Below are positions 6,650 through 12,283 of a stretch of DNA of 18,747 bases, one piece after another (within the stretch, counting starts at the first letter, position 1; each line of letters opens with the position of its first letter). The stretch comes from Spirochaetia bacterium. GTDB taxonomy: Bacteria > Spirochaetota > Spirochaetia > Treponematales > Breznakiellaceae. The notes beneath the pieces are model-generated. The model did no database searches. It had not been told where the DNA came from and saw only the letters and a program-made list of their open reading frames with translations. The stretch lies in assembly GCA_025997795.1 (NCBI GenBank), contig BNVB01000049.1:1-18747 (forward strand), written 5' to 3'. The position numbers and the translations under genes are program-made.

Positions 6650-7085
6650 ACGAGGCTTTAACCCGCTGGAGCGAATGTCCGCTCACCGGAAAGCCCTGCA
6701 CCGCAATATGGTTACCTCACTCTTTAGGCATGAACGGATTAAAACCACCAAGACCAAGGCCCTGGCGATTAGACGGACCGCAGAAAAACTTATTACACGG
6801 GCAAAGACCGATTCGGTCCATAACCGGCGTATTGTTTCCAGCCGCCTTTATGACGAAGGCATGGTGGCAAAGCTGTTTACCAATATTGGTCCCAGAATGA
6901 AGGAACGGCCCGGCGGATATACCCGGATTATCAAACTGGGTGAACGGTATGGAGACGCCGCAGAAGTGGTTATCCTTGAACTGGTAGACTATGTCCTTAA
7001 AACCGAAGAAGAAAAGAACAAGAGCGCCAAAAAGGCCGAAAAAAAGGCTAAAAAGAAAGAACAGGAAAAAGAGCAGGAAGAATAG
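6639..7085 (+). CDS. rplQ: 50S ribosomal protein L17
   Basis: The 148-residue product starts MKHRRGFNPLERMSAHRKALHRNMVTSLFRHERIKTT, the strongly conserved L17 N-terminus, and has RRIVSSRLYDEGMVAKLF and ERPGGYTRIIKLGERYGDAAEVVILELVDY. The last about 25 residues are a low-complexity Lys/Glu tail, longer than in short L17 proteins of about 120 residues. L17 lies near the polypeptide exit tunnel of the 50S subunit. Its ATG overlaps the end of rpoA by 11 bp, and the Shine-Dalgarno sequence is inside the rpoA acidic tail. It is the last recognised ribosomal-protein gene of the block; a 67-bp gap with a hairpin follows. Confidence 0.97.
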   Translation: MKHRRGFNPLERMSAHRKALHRNMVTSLFRHERIKTTKTKALAIRRTAEKLITRAKTDSVHNRRIVSSRLYDEGMVAKLFTNIGPRMKERPGGYTRIIKLGERYGDAAEVVILELVDYVLKTEEEKNKSAKKAEKKAKKKEQEKEQEE

Positions 7086-7118
7086 GCATGGAACTTTGTT
7101 TCATGATTGATTTAACAT

Positions 7119-7135
7119 AAGCGGTTATGCCGTTT
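7119..7135 (+). promoter_or_regulatory. Leader hairpin between rplQ and the zinc-ribbon gene
   Basis: AAGCGG (7119-7124) pairs with CCGTTT (7130-7135), with one G-T pair and loop TTATG, followed by two more T residues. An alternative stem, CATAA (7116-7120) with TTATG (7125-7129), excludes it. It could be a weak terminator, an attenuator or a translational control site. It sits just upstream of AGGAGAG, the ribosome-binding site of the next gene. Confidence 0.35.
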
Positions 7136-7152
7136 TTCATAGGAGAGCTATT

Positions 7153-7335
7153 ATGTCGAAGGCGCACAGGGGCAAGGGATTGCGGGATCAGGTTTCCTGG
7201 GGCAGGGGAACCTGCCCGGTCTGCAAGCGGGATAATGTAAAAATCCTCTACGAGCTGGAAGCAGACGGCAACAAGATAAAGATCTGTAAAACCTGCAAGG
7301 CTGCTGTAGCCCATGGCAAAAAAAGCGTTTCCTAA
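7153..7335 (+). CDS. Small zinc-ribbon protein of unknown function
   Basis: This 60-residue basic protein starts MSKAHRGKGLRDQVSWGRGT and has two CxxC knuckles (C21-P-V-C24 and C45-K-T-C48) about 20 residues apart, with a predicted beta-rich stretch between them (NVKILYELEADGNKIKIC). That is the layout of a four-cysteine zinc ribbon. There is no signal peptide. I do not recognise it as any universal ribosomal protein. The ATG at 7153 follows AGGAGAG at good spacing. It lies 67 bp after rplQ on the same strand and may be co-transcribed with the alpha operon, which suggests a role connected to ribosomes, translation or RNA polymerase, but this is only context. The coding call is strong because of the cysteine pattern, ribosome-binding site and position. 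Confidence 0.8.
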   Translation: MSKAHRGKGLRDQVSWGRGTCPVCKRDNVKILYELEADGNKIKICKTCKAAVAHGKKSVS

Positions 7336-7368
7336 TTTCCCAAACGCCAACAAAAAATCTTTGTTTTT
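7325..7368 (+). terminator. Possible terminator region after the zinc-ribbon gene
   Basis: Two stems follow each other. GCGTTT (7325-7330) pairs perfectly with AAACGC (7342-7347) across the stop codon, and AACAAA (7349-7354) pairs with TTTGTT (7360-7365), followed by TTT. Neither is a strong GC-rich terminator, but together with the palindromes further down they make this the likely end of the ribosomal transcript. Confidence 0.35.
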
Positions 7369-7385
7369 ATTCGCCGTGGGGTCGA

Positions 7386-7438
7386 ATACCCCGCCCTTCA
7401 GGGCGAAATTCCTCTTTAGGGATCAAATGGCGGGGTAT
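7386..7438. repeat. IS200/IS605-like palindrome, apparently interrupted by 27 bp
   Basis: ATACCCCGCC (7386-7395) is perfectly complementary to GGCGGGGTAT (7429-7438). Inside lie CGCCC-TTCA-GGGCG (7392-7405) and ATTCC-TCTTTA-GGGAT (7408-7423). If 7406-7432 is removed, the remainder is a perfect 11-bp stem with a TTCA loop, the same palindrome as the copy at 7506-7528. GGCG flanks the extra 27 bp on its left and repeats at its right end. The family resemblance is from memory of IS200/IS605 ends. Confidence 0.6.
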
Positions 7439-7505
7439 GAGACCACCCAGTACAACCAACTTCCTATCGACCGAGGCTCCTGTCAAAAAAGGCTTAACCA
7501 TCCAG

Positions 7506-7528
7506 ATACCCCGTCCTTCAGGGCGGGG
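7506..7528. repeat. IS200/IS605-like end palindrome (second copy)
   Basis: CCCCGTCC (7509-7516) pairs with GGGCGGGG (7521-7528) around the loop TTCA, eight pairs with one G-T. The 20 bases 7506-7525 match 7386-7405 at 19 of 20 positions, exactly 120 bp away. Such hairpins are typical of IS200/IS605 right ends and of their non-autonomous derivatives. It starts four bases beyond the capA stop on the minus strand, so it may also terminate that operon. A T-run on that strand comes later, at 7485-7490. Confidence 0.6.
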
Positions 7529-7532
7529 AGCC

Positions 7533-8705
7533 TCATTCGCGGGTTTCGTATAAGTTGTACTGTTCCCGGCTCATCACCTGCAGTCCAAAAATTCGGAGGG
7601 CTGTGGTGTTAAGGTATTTCACGGTAAGGTTGTTTTTATAGTGCCTGGACGCAAGTTCATCGGTATAATCCCAAAGGGGATACACGGTAAAGGGACTTCG
7701 CCGTTCTTTGCTGTAGTGGCAGACCGTGGGGATAATCCCGGCGATATCTATGGTACACTTGCTTTTATCTGCCATTGTAGTCTTTTTTACCTTGATATAT
7801 GCAAGACCGCCAGTGATGGTGTCCGGCGTCCAATCCGACTGGGTATGGGAAAGAAGATCCCCCAGGGAATAGTAGACCACCATTGATCCACCGCCCGGCC
7901 GCCGGATTATTTCTACCGGTTCGGTTACATGGGGATGGTGGCCGATAACCAGGTCTACACCCAGTTCTGCCATAAACAATGCCAGCTCTTTTTGGGTTTC
8001 GCTGACATCGTGGCGGAATTCGTTTCCCCAATGCATAGAGACGGTGAGCAGGTCGCAATGGGGCCGGAGTTCTTTTATTTCCCGGGCCATTACTTCTTTA
8101 TCGATAAGTCCCACAAGCCAGGGTTTGTCTTTGGGGAGCACAAAACCGTTTAATCCGTAGGTGTAAGAAAGAAAACCCACCTTAATGCCATTTTTTTCGA
8201 TGATCCGCCGTTCGGTTTTCCGCTGTTCTTCGCTGCGCCAAACTCCAAGGTACATAATTTCTTTGTGGGCTTCCCAAAAATCCATGGTACCAAAAACGGC
8301 CCCTTCGCCCCGGTCCATAACATGATTGGAAGCATGGTTTACCACATCAAAGCCCGCATTGATAAGGCCCAGTCCTGCATCCTGGGGAGTGTTAAAAACC
8401 GGATACCCGGAATACCGGAACTGTTTTCCTCCCATGACGGTTTCCTGGTTAACAAAGGCAATGTCGGCTTTTTCGATAATGGGTTTTATAAGCGCATAAG
8501 AGGGATCAAAATTGAAGTGTTCTTCTTCGCCCTCGTTTACCCTGGCGGCATTGTAAATAATGTCGTGGACAAGGTTATCCCCGGCGGCAACAATGGTTAT
8601 ATAACTGGAGACTTCTGCCGGGGGAACTTCCAGCACCGGAGTCTGCGGTTCTCCGCCGCAGCCGGAAAATAATAAAACAAGGGCTATAACACAAACAATG
8701 GGCAT
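7533..8705 (-). CDS. CapA-family lipoprotein (PGA_cap metallophosphatase-like)
   Basis: The 390-residue protein has a short lipoprotein signal (hydrophobic residues 3-13, lipobox FSGC with C16), so it is probably membrane-anchored outside the cytoplasm. The rest matches the CapA / poly-gamma-glutamate synthesis family, a calcineurin-like phosphatase fold: GDNLVH at 42-47, NQET at 86-89, NHASNH at 123-128, MHWG at 224-227, GHHPH at 255-259 and SLGD at 280-283. These His, Asp and Asn residues would form the metal site. The family was named after a B. anthracis capsule gene, but most members have no proven substrate. No other capsule genes are nearby. The start ATG has AGGA eight bases upstream, overlapping the stop of the antiporter gene, so it is the last gene of the operon. 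Its final codons overlap an inverted-repeat arm. Confidence 0.88.
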   Translation of the reverse strand: MPIVCVIALVLLFSGCGGEPQTPVLEVPPAEVSSYITIVAAGDNLVHDIIYNAARVNEGEEEHFNFDPSYALIKPIIEKADIAFVNQETVMGGKQFRYSGYPVFNTPQDAGLGLINAGFDVVNHASNHVMDRGEGAVFGTMDFWEAHKEIMYLGVWRSEEQRKTERRIIEKNGIKVGFLSYTYGLNGFVLPKDKPWLVGLIDKEVMAREIKELRPHCDLLTVSMHWGNEFRHDVSETQKELALFMAELGVDLVIGHHPHVTEPVEIIRRPGGGSMVVYYSLGDLLSHTQSDWTPDTITGGLAYIKVKKTTMADKSKCTIDIAGIIPTVCHYSKERRSPFTVYPLWDYTDELASRHYKNNLTVKYLNTTALRIFGLQVMSREQYNLYETRE

Positions 8706-8713
8706 ACTTATTC

Positions 8714-10801
8714 CTACGAACTAATATTTTGCAGCAATAATGCTGCTTCTTCTCTTGTGGCGGCGGAAATTACTTTCTCTCTGGTTATGTTATCCTTTAG
8801 TACCGCACCAATGGCGGCAAGAAACTGCAGATGGGGTCCGGTAGTTTTTTTTGGAGAAACCACCATAATAAAAAGCCGCGATTTTTCACCGTCCAGTGAG
8901 CCAAAATCAATACCTTCTTTTTTGATGCCCACCGCTACCTGAATGTCGCCGGTTCCCTCGGTTTTGGCATGGGGCAGGGCTATGCCATGCTCCATGCCGG
9001 TACTCATGGTTTTTTCCCGCTGAAACACATCAAAGAGTACCTGGTCACGGTTAAGGAGTCTGCCTTTTGTGTTCAGAAGATCCACCATCTCGATAAGAAT
9101 TTCTTCTTTGGCAGCGCCCTTTAAATCAAGGGAGACAAGTTCCGGTTTAATGAGAGAAAGTACATCTTCCTGCATCCTGCCTTCTTCCAGTCCTGCTATT
9201 TCTTTTTTAAGCGAATGAGGATCGGCGGCGGCTTTTAATTTTTGGATAGAATCATTTAACATAAGGATTACTTCGTACACGGCTGTTTTGACAAAGGGAA
9301 GATCCGCCGCGGATGCTTCTATGGAAACATTGTTTTCTTCTTCGGTGATTGAAAGAACGATATCGTCCTTTCTTGCCTGGGACAGTCCGGAATCGATGTC
9401 CATCATCTGGACATAAAAACCTTCGGTTTTGAGATCTTTTAAGAGGGTGTCCGCCACAAGGCCGGCGATTTCGCTGGAAGAAAAATCCCAGCTTGCCTGG
9501 GCGCTGTTTTCGTCTTTAACGGGTTTTCTGGCCCCGGAACCGTTGATGCGGAGAAAGGCCTGGAGCAGGGGAGGAGCCGCCAGGGTGGTTACCAGGGTCA
9601 TGAGGATAATTACCGAAAAGAGCCGGTTGTCGAGAATGCCCAGCGTTAGTCCTATGCCGGCGATAATAAGGGCTACTTCACCCCGGGGAACCATGCCCGC
9701 ACCGATGCGGAGGGCGCCCTTGCCATTAAAACCCAGAAGCAGCGCAGGACCGCCGCAGCCGATAATTTTTGACAGTACCGCCGCGGCCGTATAAATTGCC
9801 CCAAAGATAAGTACCGGAACAGAACAGATTTCCCGGACATTAACCATCATTCCCATGACGGCAAAAAAGAGCGGCACAAAAAATTCATAAAGGCCGCGGA
9901 TTCGTTCCTGGATTACCGCAGCAATATCGGTTTTGGAAAGAGAAAGGCCGGTGATATACGCGCCGATGATCATCGCCAATCCCTGTTTTTCAAAAAAGCC
10001 CGCAAGAAGCAGCGCCAGCCCCAGGGCCATGACGGAAAAATCAAAACTTGACTTAAAGAGTTTAAGGAAGGTTCCGAGTTTTTTTGAAAAAATAAGACCC
10101 AGCGCGGTAAAACCAAGCCATATCCCCAGGGCTTTTCCGGCAATGGCGAGGATTCCTACAGCGGAAAGTCCGCCCCCTGAGCCGCCGCTTATAACCGCCA
10201 CGATACCCATTACTACTGCCAAAGCGATGATACCCAGTACATCGTCAAAAACCGCCGCCGCCAAAATTGTTACCCCTTCGGGGGAATCCATTTTTTTTTG
10301 GTCCTGAAGGATGCGGGCGGTGATTCCCACCGACGTGGCGGTGGAAAGGATACCAAGGAAAAGTGCCCGGGGGTCCGCAAGGGGAATGCCGAATAATAAC
10401 ATGCCCGTAAGAGCCCCGGCGGCAAAGGACAGTACTGCTCCGCCGATGCCGATAATTCCCCCTGCCACAGAATAACGGAGAAAAAGCCCCAAATCTGTTT
10501 CCAGCCCCGAAGCGAAGAGCAGGATGATCGACGCCACCGATGCAAAACCATACAGTTCCGGACTTACCGCCAGGGCGCCGCCGGAAACTTCCATTGCTTC
10601 GCTGAGGGAAAAAATTCCTGTGGGAAAACCCGGCAGCGGAAAACTCCCCAGCGCATAGGGGCCAATGACCACGCCGGCCAGGAGTTCTCCCAATACGGAG
10701 GGAATGCCAATCCGCTTTACAAGGCGTCCTCCCAGGCGGACAGCAAAAATAATGATCCCGATTTGCAAAACAAGAACAGTCATCATTTCGGTAACATTCA
10801 T
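8714..10801 (-). CDS. CPA2-type cation/proton antiporter fused to PTS EIIA domain
   Basis: The 695-residue protein has three parts. Residues 1 to about 418 form a polytopic membrane domain of the CPA2 family (Kef/NapA-like), with IGIPSVLGELLAGVVIGP at 31-48, TSVGITARIL at 156-165 and an adjacent pair D186-D187 in VFDDVLG, the pair typical of proton-coupled Na+ antiporters. MVPRGEVALI is at 370-379. Residues about 430-540 are a cytosolic linker of unknown fold. Residues about 545-695 are a PTS EIIA type-2 (fructose/PtsN-like) domain with GIALPHAKT, placing the phosphorylatable His at H611, and a second His at H657 in GPHLQFL. The EIIA domain suggests control of ion transport by phosphotransferase state. 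No RCK/TrkA-N domain is seen. The start at 10801 follows AGGGGA, nine bases beyond the rlmI-like stop. Confidence 0.93.
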   Translation of the reverse strand: MNVTEMMTVLVLQIGIIIFAVRLGGRLVKRIGIPSVLGELLAGVVIGPYALGSFPLPGFPTGIFSLSEAMEVSGGALAVSPELYGFASVASIILLFASGLETDLGLFLRYSVAGGIIGIGGAVLSFAAGALTGMLLFGIPLADPRALFLGILSTATSVGITARILQDQKKMDSPEGVTILAAAVFDDVLGIIALAVVMGIVAVISGGSGGGLSAVGILAIAGKALGIWLGFTALGLIFSKKLGTFLKLFKSSFDFSVMALGLALLLAGFFEKQGLAMIIGAYITGLSLSKTDIAAVIQERIRGLYEFFVPLFFAVMGMMVNVREICSVPVLIFGAIYTAAAVLSKIIGCGGPALLLGFNGKGALRIGAGMVPRGEVALIIAGIGLTLGILDNRLFSVIILMTLVTTLAAPPLLQAFLRINGSGARKPVKDENSAQASWDFSSSEIAGLVADTLLKDLKTEGFYVQMMDIDSGLSQARKDDIVLSITEEENNVSIEASAADLPFVKTAVYEVILMLNDSIQKLKAAADPHSLKKEIAGLEEGRMQEDVLSLIKPELVSLDLKGAAKEEILIEMVDLLNTKGRLLNRDQVLFDVFQREKTMSTGMEHGIALPHAKTEGTGDIQVAVGIKKEGIDFGSLDGEKSRLFIMVVSPKKTTGPHLQFLAAIGAVLKDNITREKVISAATREEAALLLQNISS

Positions 10802-10810
10802 ACATTTCCC

Positions 10811-12283
10811 CTAGAGTGCCCGGTAAAACCCGCATTTAAGGTAGAGCGATTCATCGTATCCTACCAGGATGGGATGATCCGGCGGCTGATACCTAAAGTC
10901 AAGCTGAATAAGGCGGCGTTCCGCATCGGCTGCGGCGGCAGTGATCATCCGCTTAAAATGAAATTCATCTACCGCATGGCTGCAGGAACAGCTTACCAGG
11001 ATTCCGCCTCTAACCAGGAGCCGGAGCGCCCGGAGGTTAATTTCCTTATAACCCCGAAGGGCACTTTCCAGCGCCGTGCGATTTTTGGCAAAAGCCGGCG
11101 GATCAAGGATAATAAGGTTGTACTTTTCTTTGTTTCTTTCGGTTTCCCGCAAGAAATCGAAGACATCGGCCTCCGTAATTTCTGCCATTATACCGTTGAG
11201 GGCGGCGTTTTTCAATACCAAACCCAGGGCAGCGGCGGAAGTATCCACCGCCGTAAGGGAAACCGCCTGCCCGGTTTTAGCTGCAGGTTCGCTTGTTTCA
11301 TCCGGCCCGGCGGTTTGGTCAAAGAGGGCAGCTTTGGCAGCAGTGATTCCAAAAGCTCCGGTATAACAAAAACAGTCCAGTATACGAAGGGGTGTTTTTT
11401 CGCCCCGCAATTTACCTTCCGCTGCCAAACGGGCGGCATAGTGTCCGGTAAGACGGCGGTTATCCCGCTGGTCAAGAAAGTGGCCGGTCTTTTGTCCCCC
11501 TGCCGGGTCCGCCAAAAAGGAAAGGCCGTTTTCGGTAATTGTAATACCCCCCGGCGGAAAACTGCCGCTTAGTATACGGTCTTCCATGGAGAGCCCTTCA
11601 AGTTCCCGTACCGGAGCCGATTTTTCCAGGATTCCGGCAGGAAGCCCGATTCCCGCAGGAAGCCCGGCGGGAATTCCCGGCGAAGAATTTTCGGAAAAAA
11701 TTTCGTTCAATGCCTGGAGAATCATGTCCCGGCGTTTATCCATGCCGTAGGCGAGAAACTGTATCACAAGCCATGAAAGGGTTTCGCCTGATTCCGCAGA
11801 CGCCGGGGCCGGAGATTTTGGGGCAGTATGCGTAAGGGCGGGAAGGCCCACAAAACGGTCAATGATAAGCCCTGGAAGGCCGTCGGCTTCGCCAAAGACG
11901 ATCCGTGCCGATTCCGCGTTTAGCTTGTAGCCCGCGCTTAAACGCCGTTCCAGGGCATCCCGGATTTTCCGTTTAAAAAACCCCTTGTCCAGTCCTTCTT
12001 TGGAGGGGCTGTAAATCCGGGCGATGATTCGTGATTGGGGATTAACGATGGCGCGGCCCAGGTACAGCGGCTTACCGTGAACCACCGCTTCCACATCGGC
12101 ACATTCACCGCTTTCCAGTACGGCGGATTTTTCTGTTTTGGCAGTTTTGCCGGCCTTACTGCCGGAGTTTTTGCCGCCGGAAGTTTTGCCCTCTACTATG
12201 GCGGCAACTTCATTGTCGTAAACCCAGGGATGGCCCGCCAGGATACGGTGTTCTTCTCCGGGTTTAAGGATAATTCGTTTCAT
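10811..12283 (-). CDS. RlmI-type class I SAM-dependent 23S rRNA (cytosine-C5) methyltransferase
   Basis: The 490-residue protein has an N-terminal PUA-like domain starting MKRIILKPGEEHRILAGHPWVYDNEV, the EADGLPGLIIDRF linker (132-144) and a C-terminal Rossmann methyltransferase. Motifs are QKTGHFLDQRDNR at 264-276, SAM motif ILDCFCYTGAFG at 301-312, DPPAFAK at 394-400 and SCSCSH at 431-436, whose cysteine is the likely nucleophile. E. coli RlmI methylates C1962 of 23S rRNA; the same specificity is inferred. RlmI is about 396 residues, and the extra length here comes from low-complexity inserts near 31-60, 150-168, 200-218 and 321-338. Its ATG overlaps the ppk stop by 4 bp (ATGA, 12280-12283), so translation is probably coupled. 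The antiporter gene follows nine bases later. Confidence 0.92.
   Translation of the reverse strand: MKRIILKPGEEHRILAGHPWVYDNEVAAIVEGKTSGGKNSGSKAGKTAKTEKSAVLESGECADVEAVVHGKPLYLGRAIVNPQSRIIARIYSPSKEGLDKGFFKRKIRDALERRLSAGYKLNAESARIVFGEADGLPGLIIDRFVGLPALTHTAPKSPAPASAESGETLSWLVIQFLAYGMDKRRDMILQALNEIFSENSSPGIPAGLPAGIGLPAGILEKSAPVRELEGLSMEDRILSGSFPPGGITITENGLSFLADPAGGQKTGHFLDQRDNRRLTGHYAARLAAEGKLRGEKTPLRILDCFCYTGAFGITAAKAALFDQTAGPDETSEPAAKTGQAVSLTAVDTSAAALGLVLKNAALNGIMAEITEADVFDFLRETERNKEKYNLIILDPPAFAKNRTALESALRGYKEINLRALRLLVRGGILVSCSCSHAVDEFHFKRMITAAAADAERRLIQLDFRYQPPDHPILVGYDESLYLKCGFYRAL

Larger units (their letters stand above)
7370..7535. mobile_element. Candidate non-autonomous IS200/IS605-derived element or remnant
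   Basis: This stretch between convergent genes has two related GC-rich palindromes and no transposase gene. No TnpA or TnpB homology is visible in any frame beyond a hairpin-encoded 'PSFRAG' stretch, which I recall from tails of annotated TnpB proteins. The exact ends cannot be fixed, because these elements make no target duplication. It could instead be a plain palindromic repeat family acting as a bidirectional terminator. The boundaries given are approximate. Confidence 0.4.

Noticed and set aside
7313..7612. 99-codon plus-strand frame over the palindromic region, considered as a TnpB remnant
   Set aside because: Only the hairpin-encoded 'PSFRAG' stretch resembles TnpB tails. No RuvC or zinc-finger residues are seen, and it runs into the antisense of the capA-like gene.
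10763..11572. 269-residue open frame on the plus strand
   Set aside because: It is antisense to the methyltransferase gene, whose catalytic motifs are intact on the other strand.
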